Positions 45,470 to 52,820 of a stretch of 64,000 nucleotides of DNA are shown here, piece after piece. This stretch comes from Nonomuraea jiangxiensis (GTDB taxonomy: Bacteria > Actinomycetota > Actinomycetes > Streptosporangiales > Streptosporangiaceae). Numbering within the stretch: the first letter of the stretch is position 1; every line of letters begins with the position of its first letter. A program made the translations under genes and the position numbers. The notes beneath the pieces were generated by a model. It was not told the origin of the DNA. It did no database searches and saw only the letters and a program-made list of their open reading frames with translations. The stretch lies in assembly GCF_900099965.1 (NCBI RefSeq), contig NZ_FNDJ01000021.1, positions 124,001-188,000 on the forward strand, given 5' to 3'.

Positions 45470-46097
45470 TTCTGGTCACCCCCGCAACCGTCTTCTGTCC
45501 CACGGACACCGCGGGGGACAGACCTCCGGGAAGGTAGATGTCAACCCTCGAACCGAACCTGATGAGCCCGATCCGCTCGGCCTGCGCGACCTTGGCGCCT
45601 ACGTTCACGTACGGCACGATCCTGCGCGCCACGGCGCCCGCGATCTGCACCATCTCAATGTCGCCGAGCGCGGTCTCGAAATGCCACACCACGCGTTCGT
45701 TCTGGTCGCTGTCCTTGTTGAAAGCCGGCAGGAACCCACCTGGCACATGCTGCACGGATGCGACATTTCCCGCAAGGGGGGCCCGGTTGACGTGCACGTT
45801 CAGCGGGCTCATGAAGATCGCCACCCTGGTGCGGCCGTCCGGCCACGGGTCGATGCTCTGCACGACGCCGTCGGCGGGCGACAGGATCCGGCCCGTGCCC
45901 GGGGAGCGGTCGGGGTCGCGGAAGAACCAGAGCATGCCACCGGTGAGAGCGCTCAGCGGCACCGCCGCAAGCGCCCATCGCCGGTCCTTGCGCGTCAGCA
46001 GCGCGGTGGCGGCCGCCGCGGCCGCCGTCGGGATAAGCCACGGGGAGACCCCGCGCGCGAGCCTCAGGCGGCTCGGCTTAGCAGAATCGTCTGACAC
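45456..46097 (-). CDS. psd: Phosphatidylserine decarboxylase (short form)
   Basis: 213 residues. One or two N-terminal hydrophobic segments, then WFFRDPDRSPG, VQSIDPWPDG, IFMSPLNVHVNRAPLAG and GGFLPAFNKDSDQNER. The self-cleavage and pyruvoyl site is the GS of LIRFGSRVDIYLP near the C-terminus, typical of the short soluble-type enzymes. It converts phosphatidylserine to phosphatidylethanolamine. The GTG at 46097 has AAAGG seven bases upstream. It is followed by, and overlaps, pssA. Confidence 0.93.
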   Translation of the reverse strand: MSDDSAKPSRLRLARGVSPWLIPTAAAAAATALLTRKDRRWALAAVPLSALTGGMLWFFRDPDRSPGTGRILSPADGVVQSIDPWPDGRTRVAIFMSPLNVHVNRAPLAGNVASVQHVPGGFLPAFNKDSDQNERVVWHFETALGDIEMVQIAGAVARRIVPYVNVGAKVAQAERIGLIRFGSRVDIYLPGGLSPAVSVGQKTVAGVTRIDRG

Positions 46098-46205
46098 GTA
46101 CAACCTTTGATGGTGACTGGACTGGGCGCTTTGCCGTGATGTTACAGAACTAACAACTATTACACGGCAGATCCACACACGCAAAGCGCCTCGAAGTCCC
46201 TTTCG

Positions 46206-47189
46206 CTAAACCTGCTCCGGGTGCGGCTCCTCGCCCTTGCGCGCGGTGGTACGGGCCTTGATCAAGCTCGCCACGGTGGTGATGACCATGGTGGCACCGA
46301 TGACCGAGAGCGACACCCAGATGGGAATTTCGGGCGCCCAGGAGACATGGCTGGCGTGCAACGCCTCCAATACCAGCTTAACCCCGATGAATCCGAGGAT
46401 GAACGCCAAACCGTAGCTGATGTAGACGAGGCGCTGCAGAAGTCCGCCCAGCAAGAAGTAGAGCTGACGTAGCCCCATCAGGGCGAACGCGTTCGCGGTG
46501 AAGACGATGAAGGGGTCCTTGGTGAGCCCGAAGATCGCGGGAATCGAGTCGAGCGCGAACAGCAGGTCGGTGCTCCCGATCGCCACCATGACGATCAGCA
46601 TCGGCGTGACCATGCGCCTGCCGTCGATCTTCACGGTGACCTTGGAGCCGACGAAGCTGTCAGTGGTGGGGAAGGCCCGGCGCACCCACTTGAGCACGAT
46701 GTTCTCGGGGACTTCTTCTTCCGTGCCCTTGAGGTGGTCGCGGACGATGTTGATCGCGGTGTAGACCAGGAACGCGCCGAAGACGTAGAACAACCAGCTG
46801 AACCGCTCGAGCGCCGCCGCCCCGAGGGCGATGAAGATGCCCCGCATGACCAGCGCGAGCAGAATGCCGACGAGCAGGACCTTGTGCTGATAGGCCCGTG
46901 GCACCGCGAACCTGCTCATGATGAGCAGGAAGACGAACAGGTTGTCAACGCTGAGACTGTATTCGGTGATGTAGCCGGCGAAGAACTCCCCGGCCTTCTC
47001 CACTCCGAACGTGGCCCACATGACCACCCCGAAGATCACAGCGAGAGCGACGTAGAACGTCACCCAGAAACCGGCCTGCCGCATGGAGAACTCCCGGGCT
47101 TCACCCCGGTCGACGATCCACAAGTCAATGGCAAGGACGACCAGCAGGCCACCGATCACGGCGATCCAGGCCCACGCGGGTACGCTCAT
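46206..47189 (-). CDS. TerC/Alx-family membrane protein (Mn2+ exporter-like)
   Basis: 327 residues, about nine membrane helices. Conserved acidic motifs: EYSLSVDNLFVFLLIM and GSTDLLFALDSIPAIFGLT, the two metal-binding blocks of TerC proteins, with a cytosolic loop of about 60 residues between. Family members export manganese or help metalate exported proteins. The ATG at 47189 has GGAGGGG five bases upstream. That ribosome site can be hidden by a hairpin controlled by the manganese riboswitch just upstream. Confidence 0.92.
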   Translation of the reverse strand: MSVPAWAWIAVIGGLLVVLAIDLWIVDRGEAREFSMRQAGFWVTFYVALAVIFGVVMWATFGVEKAGEFFAGYITEYSLSVDNLFVFLLIMSRFAVPRAYQHKVLLVGILLALVMRGIFIALGAAALERFSWLFYVFGAFLVYTAINIVRDHLKGTEEEVPENIVLKWVRRAFPTTDSFVGSKVTVKIDGRRMVTPMLIVMVAIGSTDLLFALDSIPAIFGLTKDPFIVFTANAFALMGLRQLYFLLGGLLQRLVYISYGLAFILGFIGVKLVLEALHASHVSWAPEIPIWVSLSVIGATMVITTVASLIKARTTARKGEEPHPEQV

Positions 47190-47195
47190 TCAACC

Positions 47196-47226
47196 CCTCC
47201 GGCATGCACGAAAATACTGCCGGAGG
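47196..47226 (-). promoter_or_regulatory. Hairpin that sequesters the terC ribosome site
   Basis: On the minus strand CCTCCGGCA (47226-47218) is the exact inverse complement of TGCCGGAGG (47204-47196), with a 13-base AT-rich loop. The 3' arm contains the GGAGG ribosome site of terC. The 5' arm CCTCC is also the closing strand of the riboswitch P1 helix, so the two pairings exclude each other. Confidence 0.75.
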
Positions 47227-47336
47227 TCTCTCCCGCCCGCGCGCCTTGCCTGCGGACCGACAGCCCCGGGGGCCCCGTGGAGTGGGGCTGCACCGTGATG
47301 ACGAGGCTGTCGCGAAGGGATACTCCCCTCCTCCTA
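47219..47336 (-). ncRNA. yybP-ykoY (manganese) riboswitch upstream of terC
   Basis: Read on the minus strand, the leader holds the conserved blocks of this class in order: GGGGAGTATCCC near the 5' end, CTCGTCATCACGG in the first internal loop, GGTCCGCAGGCAAGG in the second, and GAGAGACCTCCGG at the 3' end. GGAGG near 47330 can pair with the 3' CCTCC to form P1. The class binds Mn2+ and is well known before TerC/YkoY genes. Here metal binding should close P1, free the ribosome site and switch translation on. Confidence 0.85.
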
Positions 47337-47370
47337 ACCAACGCAGTATATGAGAACGCTCAGGGGCCAC

Positions 47371-48585
47371 CTACTCATCCCGTGGATCTTCACGGGGGTA
47401 GGCGGCCAGCGCACTCTCCACGACGTCGTCGTCGCCAGGCATCTCCCGCCCCCGCCGCGCAGCCGCCGCCGCGAGCGTTTCCGCAGCTCCCGGCGTCACG
47501 AGCAACTCCCGTACGGCTCCGCGCAGCCCTTCCACGTCCCCGTACCGGACGAGGATCCCGGCATCTCCCAAGATTTCCGGAATTCCCCCTACTTCAGTGG
47601 CAATAGCCGGCGTCCCGGCCATGAGCGCCTCGCGCAGCGTCAGCGGCTGCCCCTCCCACCGGCTCGGCATCACCAGGGCCTGCGCCGCCCCCAGCAGGTC
47701 AGGTATGTCGTCCCGGTTGCCCAGCAGCCGTACGGGCAGCCCCTCGGCGGCGATCCTGGCCTGCAACGCGCCCCGCAGCGGCCCTTCCCCCGCGACCACG
47801 AACAACGGCTCCGCGTGCCCCTCCCACGGCCCGGCCGCGACATCGAGCAGGGTCTCCAACCCCTTCTGCTGCGCGAGCCGCGCGATGGTCAGCAGCAGGG
47901 GCCGCTCCCCGGCGGCCAACTCGTCCCTCACCTCCTGGGGAGTGCGCTTGGCCGGGGGCAGCACGGGCGCACCCACCACGGCGGCCGTCACCTCCCTGGC
48001 GCCCAGCGCGAGCATGCGCTCTCCGAGATCGGGCGACACCACCAGCACGTGATCGGCCCCCCGCGCCACGATCCGCTCCAGCACCCCGTAGACGACCCCC
48101 ACGAACCCCCCGGCCGTCAGCGCATTATGCAACGTCACCACCAGCACCCGCCCCCCGCCGACCCGCGACCCCCCGCCCGCCGCCCCCACAGCACCCCTCA
48201 TCCCCAGCACCGCCCGCACAGCACCCCACATCCGCAGCGCCGCCTGCACGACACCTTTCATCCCCAGCGCCGCCGACACCCCGCCCGCCCTCCCGAGCGC
48301 CGCCAGCGCCCCGGCCCGCAGCCCGTGCGCGTGGACCACATCGGCACCGCGAGTCAGCCGCCGGATGGCAAGCATGGCCCGCAGGTCCCGACCGGGATGC
48401 GGCCGGTCCGAGACGGCCACCGCCACGAACCGGGCTCCCGCGCCGACGAAGCCGAACTGCTCCTCAACGCTCTCCGGCCCGGCCACGAGCACCTGATGCC
48501 CCCGCCGCACCAGCCCCTCCACCAACGTCCGCACATGCCGCCCCGTCCCACCGGACGTGGTCCCCAACACGAAGGCCACCCGCAC
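47371..48585 (-). CDS. GT4-type glycosyltransferase with internal repeat insertion
   Basis: 404 residues, GT-B fold. The N-terminus is MRVAFVLGTTSGGTGRHV (glycine-rich acceptor loop), then ADVVHAHGLRAGAL and VLVVTLHNAL; the C-terminal donor domain has LLTIARLAQQKGLETLL, FVVAGEGPLRGAL, LLGNRDDIPDLLGAAQALVMP and the EGQPLTLREALMAGTPAIAT block with the conserved E-x7-E. Residues about 103-132 are three 10-residue repeats. The GTG at 48585 has GGAG six bases upstream. Next to murJ and an MraY-like gene, it probably modifies a lipid-linked sugar; acceptor unknown. Confidence 0.85.
   Translation of the reverse strand: MRVAFVLGTTSGGTGRHVRTLVEGLVRRGHQVLVAGPESVEEQFGFVGAGARFVAVAVSDRPHPGRDLRAMLAIRRLTRGADVVHAHGLRAGALAALGRAGGVSAALGMKGVVQAALRMWGAVRAVLGMRGAVGAAGGGSRVGGGRVLVVTLHNALTAGGFVGVVYGVLERIVARGADHVLVVSPDLGERMLALGAREVTAAVVGAPVLPPAKRTPQEVRDELAAGERPLLLTIARLAQQKGLETLLDVAAGPWEGHAEPLFVVAGEGPLRGALQARIAAEGLPVRLLGNRDDIPDLLGAAQALVMPSRWEGQPLTLREALMAGTPAIATEVGGIPEILGDAGILVRYGDVEGLRGAVRELLVTPGAAETLAAAAARRGREMPGDDDVVESALAAYPREDPRDE
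48190..48279 (-). repeat. Three in-frame 30-bp repeats inside the glycosyltransferase
   Basis: The encoded peptide is three 10-residue units of pattern VxAALxMxGx (VSAALGMKGV, VQAALRMWGA, VRAVLGMRGA). The 30-bp DNA units are clearly related with scattered substitutions. They lie between the N-domain strand DVVHAHG and the next conserved strand VLVVTLHN, a loop that is short in most GT4 enzymes, so this is an expansion inside a gene. Confidence 0.75.
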
Positions 48586-48619
48586 AACCGACTCCTTCCT
48601 CCACACCCACCCGACCCGA

Positions 48620-49110
48620 CCACCACAGCCAGGCCACACCCACGCCCCGCCACCACAAGCGGCAGCCCAAACCAAGGCCACACCCACCGGCCCGGCCACC
48701 ACAGGCAGCGGCACAAACCCGCCGAAGCAACCCGCCCCAGCCACTACAGAGGCAGCGCCAACCAGGCCACAGTCAACCGCCTCGGCCACCCCAGTGGGCG
48801 GCGGCGCAAACCACGGCTACACCCACCGCCCTGTCCGCCACAGGCAGCGGCGCAAGCCAGGCCGCAGCCACTCGACCTCGCCACCGCAGGCGGCGCCGCA
48901 AACCAGGACCACCCCCACTCAACCTCGCCACCACAGCCAGCAGCGCAACCAAGGCCACACCCACAGCCCGGCCACCACGAGCAGCGGCACAAACCCGCCG
49001 CAGCCACCCGCCCCGACCACCACAGCGGCGGCGCAACCCGGGACCACACCCACTCAACGTCGCCACCACAGGCGGCGGCGCAACCAGCCAACACCACTGC
49101 ACCGCGCAAC
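48620..49110. repeat. Degenerate tandem array, about 11 units of about 45 bp, between the glycosyltransferase and murJ genes
   Basis: Units begin CCACCACAGGCAGCGGCGCA or similar and continue with AACCAAGGCCACACCCAC-type sequence. Unit starts at 48620, 48650, 48696, 48741, 48786, 48835, 48881, 48928, 48972, 49017 and 49063 give spacings of 44-49 after a shorter first unit. Copies differ at many positions, so the array is old. Frames are open on both strands because stop codons are rare in this composition, but no start site or protein family supports a gene. It fills essentially all of the 544-base gap 48586-49129. Confidence 0.8.
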
Positions 49111-49129
49111 CGCCCTCGGCGCACGCGGC

Positions 49130-50749
49130 TCACCCAGGTCCGCCCCGCCGCAGCAACCCAGCCACCGCACCGGCGTCCTCCCGATCCACCAGCGCCACGA
49201 CCACGGCCCCCACCACCAACGCCACCACGGCGGCCACCACAGTGGCCACCACGTTGGGCCAGATGCCGGTGAACCCCAGCCACCCCACCACCCCGGCCCC
49301 AGCCAGGTATCCCAGCACCCCTCCACCCGCCGCGGCACCCACGGCCCGAAGGAGCCCCGCCACAGCCCCGCTCCCCCGCGCCCGCACCACGGACGCGAGC
49401 AGCATGCCCCCGCCCACGCTCATGCCCACGCTGGTCCCCAACGCCAGTCCCCCGACCTTCCACCCGTCGGGCAGCACCAGCACGAACACGGCCTGCGCGA
49501 CCATCACCACGACCCATCCCACCACGGTCCCGGTGGCCGCCTGCCTGCCCCGACCCGCCGCGTAGAGCACCCGGCTCAGATGCGCGATGAGCCCGTAACC
49601 CACCAGCCCCGGCGCGAACAGCGCGATGGCCGCCGCCAGCTCCTGCGCCGGCACCTCGCTCTTCAGCCCGAGGAACACCACCGCGCCCGGCCCCGACGCG
49701 GCGGCCAGCACCCCGGCTGCCAACCCAGACACCAGCACCACGGCCCGCGTCGTGCGCGCCGTGAGCGCCGAGAACGCCGGCGGGTCGTCCGCCTGCGCCG
49801 ACAGCCGGGGGAACGCGCTGGTCGCGATGGGTACGGCCAGCACCGCGTAGGGCACCAGGTAGATCGCCCACGCGTAGTTGTAGACGGTGATGGCCCCGTT
49901 GCCGATGTGGTTGTTGGACAGCACCAGCACTTCGATCATGGCGGCCTGCTGCGCCAGGAGCGCCGCCATCCCGGCCACGGCGAGCCGGCGCACCTGCCCG
50001 GCCACTCCCTCGGGGAACCGCAAGGTGGGGCGCCAGCGCAACCCGAGCCGGGACGTCGGCCCGATCACGGCCAGCACCAGGGACAACACTCCCAGGCTGG
50101 TGCCCACCGACAGCGCCAGCTCGGCCGGCCCCGGCACCGTGGCGGGATCGTGCACCCCGCCGCTGAGCGGCACGAACAGCAGGTAGGCCACGATGACCAC
50201 GATGCTGGACACCAAGGGCGCGACCGCCGGCCCGGCGAAGCGCTTGTGCGCCTGCAGTACGCCGTAGAGCACGACGGCGACGCCGTAAAGGGGGATCTGC
50301 GGGGCGAAGACGACCAGCATGCGGGCGGCGACCGCCGTCACCGCGGCGGCGTCGGGACACCGGTCGATGGCCGTGCCGAAGAACAGCCCGATGACCGGCC
50401 CGGCGAACAGCGCGGTGAGCACGGCCAGCGGCACCAGGATGACGACCACCCAGGTCAGCAGCGCCGAGCTGATCCGCCCCGCCCGCTCGTCCGGCACGTC
50501 GGCGTCCCCGGCCGCCGACCGCCCGGCCAGCACGGGAACCACCATCCCCGCCAGGGCCCCGCCGACCACCACCTCGAACACGATGTTGGGCAGCTGGTTG
50601 GCCGTCATGTAGGCCGTGGACAGGCAGTTGGTGCCGACCGTCTGGGCGAAGGCGTACTGCTTGGCGAAGCCGGCGATGCGCGCCAGCACGGTGATCGCCC
50701 CGATGAGCATGGCGCCGGCGGCGACACCCCTCGTCGTCACGACCCCCAC
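49130..50749 (-). CDS. murJ: MurJ/MviN-family lipid II flippase homologue
   Basis: About 539 residues and 13-14 membrane helices. Typical features: LARIAGFAKQYAFAQTVGT near the N-terminus, YMTANQLPNIVFEVVVGGAL, PIATSAFPRLSAQ in the middle and LSRVLYAAGRGRQAATGTVV. It should flip lipid-linked peptidoglycan or polysaccharide precursors. The start is uncertain: GTG at 50749 has GGAGG four bases upstream, GTG at 50740 is also possible. It sits between an MraY-like gene and a glycosyltransferase and is flanked on both sides by tandem arrays. Confidence 0.88.
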   Translation of the reverse strand: MGVVTTRGVAAGAMLIGAITVLARIAGFAKQYAFAQTVGTNCLSTAYMTANQLPNIVFEVVVGGALAGMVVPVLAGRSAAGDADVPDERAGRISSALLTWVVVILVPLAVLTALFAGPVIGLFFGTAIDRCPDAAAVTAVAARMLVVFAPQIPLYGVAVVLYGVLQAHKRFAGPAVAPLVSSIVVIVAYLLFVPLSGGVHDPATVPGPAELALSVGTSLGVLSLVLAVIGPTSRLGLRWRPTLRFPEGVAGQVRRLAVAGMAALLAQQAAMIEVLVLSNNHIGNGAITVYNYAWAIYLVPYAVLAVPIATSAFPRLSAQADDPPAFSALTARTTRAVVLVSGLAAGVLAAASGPGAVVFLGLKSEVPAQELAAAIALFAPGLVGYGLIAHLSRVLYAAGRGRQAATGTVVGWVVVMVAQAVFVLVLPDGWKVGGLALGTSVGMSVGGGMLLASVVRARGSGAVAGLLRAVGAAAGGGVLGYLAGAGVVGWLGFTGIWPNVVATVVAAVVALVVGAVVVALVDREDAGAVAGLLRRGGPG

Positions 50750-50818
50750 CCGACCTCCCCGGCAACGCACCCGACCACGCTTACGCAGACATCCTGGCAG
50801 GCAGCACCGACAGTCGCG

Positions 50819-50998
50819 ACCGAGGCGTCGGACGCAAACGCCTGCCAGATGACGGCACGAGTCGACCAGGCGCGGAACGAAAACGCCTGCCTGGCCACGG
50901 CACTGGTCGACCAGGCGCGGAACGAAAACGCCTGCCTGGCCACGGCACTGGTCGACCAGGCGTGGGACGGAAACGCCTGCCAGGCGACGGCACTAGTC
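50819..50998. repeat. Four tandem 45-bp units with internal hairpins, downstream of the MraY-like gene
   Basis: Units at 50819, 50864, 50909 and 50954; the second and third are identical over all 45 bases, the fourth and first are diverged. Each unit contains CAGGCG and CGCCTG arms around an 11-base A-rich loop, so the RNA would form a row of hairpins. The last unit includes the stop codon (50993-50995) of the MraY-like gene, and the following coding bases GACCGGGCG look like the start of a fifth unit. Confidence 0.9.
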
Positions 50999-51841
50999 GA
51001 CCGGGCGGCGGCCGAGCATGTCGAGGCGATTGAGCACCGGGTTGCCGGCGATGACCTTGGTGAAGCTGACCTTCTCCGCGGCGGCCGTCAGCGCCACGAC
51101 GGTGCCCAGCACGGCGTAGCGGCCGGGGCGGCCCAGCTGGGTGACGGCGGCGAGCCCGAGCAGCGCGCCGAGGGCGTTGGCGCCGGCGTCGCCGAGCATG
51201 GCGCGCTCCCCGAGATCCTCGGGCAGCAGGGCCGCCGCGGCCCCCAGCGGTACGGCGGCCAGCGCGGCCGCGGCCGGCGACCCCCGGAAGATCGACGCGG
51301 CCAGCAGCGGCCCGCCGGTGAGCAGGCCCACCTTGATGGCACGGCCGGGACGCAGGTCGAAGAGGTTGGCGAGGTTGGCGGCCCCGGCGATGGTGGCCCC
51401 GTTGACCAACGTGTCGGCCGGCCCCCGGGAGACGAGCGCGGCGGTGACGAGCCCGGTCGCGCCGATCCCGAGGATCTTCACCGCGCCGCTGGTGACCTCG
51501 CCACGGGTGAGCGCGGTCAGGTGCCCCTTGAAGCCCTTGGCCGAGGTGGTGCCGTATAGGTCGTCGTACGCGCCGAGCGCGCCGGTGCCGGCGCCCGCGA
51601 CCAGGGTGGCCAGGCGCAACCGGCCGGGCAGGCCGGGCGTGAGCGCGGCGGCGGCCCCGGCGCCGGCCACGAACGCGGGCCCTTCCAGCAGCGTGATGGG
51701 CTCTCCGCGGTGGTTCTTGCGGGTCCAGCGGCCGCTCAGTTCGGCGGGCCGGTTGCGGGTGAACGCGGCGTAGGCGGCACGGGCGGCCGCGGCGCCGATC
51801 GCGGCACCGGCGAGGGCGTAGAGCAGGCCTCGGGCAGGCAT
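50993..51841 (-). CDS. MraY/WecA-like phospho-sugar transferase (GT4 family, undecaprenyl-phosphate type)
   Basis: 282 residues, multi-helix membrane protein. Motifs of the UDP-HexNAc:polyprenol phosphotransferase family are present but relaxed: GALGAYDDLYGT (DD pair), NLANLFDLRPGRAIK (NxFDxxPGR) and AMLGDAGANALGALLG (GDxG). Length is shorter than MraY (about 360), so it is a divergent paralogue. It starts with ATG at 51841, one base after the steB stop codon, indicating cotranscription with steA/steB. It likely makes a lipid-linked sugar for the neighbouring glycosyltransferase and MurJ. Confidence 0.82.
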   Translation of the reverse strand: MPARGLLYALAGAAIGAAAARAAYAAFTRNRPAELSGRWTRKNHRGEPITLLEGPAFVAGAGAAAALTPGLPGRLRLATLVAGAGTGALGAYDDLYGTTSAKGFKGHLTALTRGEVTSGAVKILGIGATGLVTAALVSRGPADTLVNGATIAGAANLANLFDLRPGRAIKVGLLTGGPLLAASIFRGSPAAAALAAVPLGAAAALLPEDLGERAMLGDAGANALGALLGLAAVTQLGRPGRYAVLGTVVALTAAAEKVSFTKVIAGNPVLNRLDMLGRRPVD

Positions 51842-51842
51842 G

Positions 51843-52820
51843 TCAGCTCCCTGACTGGGTGGTGGGGGACGGGGTGGCGGTCGTCACCGCGGGAGCGATC
51901 AGAGAGGCTCCCTTGCCGATGCCGTACTGGCCGGCCCGCCCGTCGAGTTGTTCCCGCAGAGCGTAGACGGTGGCGACGCGGCCCATGGGCATATCGAGCG
52001 TATCGACGGTGGAGACCCGCTTGGAGATGTCTCCGTCGTCGCGCACGACGCTGATCACGTCGCCGGGAGAGGCGGTCAGGGGAACGGCGCCCGCGAGCAC
52101 CGTGCCCTTGCTGCCGATGTCGAAGCCGTCGGCCAGCGAGGCGAGCGCGCCCGCCTGGGTCTCGGCGGTCTCACCGTCGTAGGGCCGCTCCGGCGCGATC
52201 ATCACGGCGAGGGTGGACCGCTTGGCGGGCTCCCCCTCGGTGCTCAGCAGGCCGCCGGTCTCGAAGGCGCCGGTGACGTCGGCGGTGGTGGCGTTGGGCG
52301 TGCCCGCCTGAGCCTGGTCGTTGGTGACGTAGGTGGCCGCGAGCAGCGTGGCGGCCCTGTCCCAGGCGGTGGAGGTGACAGGGAACATCATGTTGGCCGG
52401 TTTGAGCTGGCTGACCAGGCCGTCGACGACGCCCGTGCCCTTGGGGTCGAGGAACTTGTCGGTGAACGTGACGCGCCCGGCGATCTCCGCGCCCGCCTCG
52501 GTGAGCGTCTGCTGCGCCGCCTCGCGGACGGTGCTGCTGGCGCCTGGGGCCTCGACCAGCAGGACGCGCTGCCCGGTCAGCGCGTTGGCCACCATCTCCG
52601 GCGTGGAGGCCGTGACGAACGCGTCGTTGCCCGCCTCCCTGCCGCGCAGGGTGTCGAGCTCGGACCGCAGGTCGTTGTTGGCGTTGGTCAGCTCGTCGCT
52701 GGTCCGTCTGGCCAGCTCGATGGCGGGCTCCTGGAGCAGTGTGGTGCCGAGGACGATGCCCACCGCCAGCGCCAGGAAGATGGCGACGATGGATACGAGG
52801 TGATAGCGGAAATCGATCAC
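51843..52820 (-). CDS. steB: SteB/MctB-like membrane protein
   Basis: 325 residues. One N-terminal membrane helix (YHLVSIVAIFLALAVGIVLG), then a coiled coil (about 31-62) and an extracytoplasmic domain. It matches the family of M. tuberculosis Rv1698 (MctB) and corynebacterial SteB; the former was linked to copper handling, the latter to daughter-cell separation together with SteA. The GTG at 52820 overlaps the steA stop by 4 bases (GTGA), as expected for partners. The C-terminus is a Thr/Pro-rich tail. Confidence 0.88.
   Translation of the reverse strand: MIDFRYHLVSIVAIFLALAVGIVLGTTLLQEPAIELARRTSDELTNANNDLRSELDTLRGREAGNDAFVTASTPEMVANALTGQRVLLVEAPGASSTVREAAQQTLTEAGAEIAGRVTFTDKFLDPKGTGVVDGLVSQLKPANMMFPVTSTAWDRAATLLAATYVTNDQAQAGTPNATTADVTGAFETGGLLSTEGEPAKRSTLAVMIAPERPYDGETAETQAGALASLADGFDIGSKGTVLAGAVPLTASPGDVISVVRDDGDISKRVSTVDTLDMPMGRVATVYALREQLDGRAGQYGIGKGASLIAPAVTTATPSPTTQSGS

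Noticed and set aside
50819..50998. Possible CRISPR array
   Set aside because: Units are contiguous 45-bp repeats without unique spacers, and no cas gene is near.
48557..51559. A 1000-codon plus-strand frame through the murJ region
   Set aside because: It reads through two tandem arrays and the antisense of murJ and the MraY-like gene. Composition is Pro/His/Thr/Arg-rich, with no start signal or domain.
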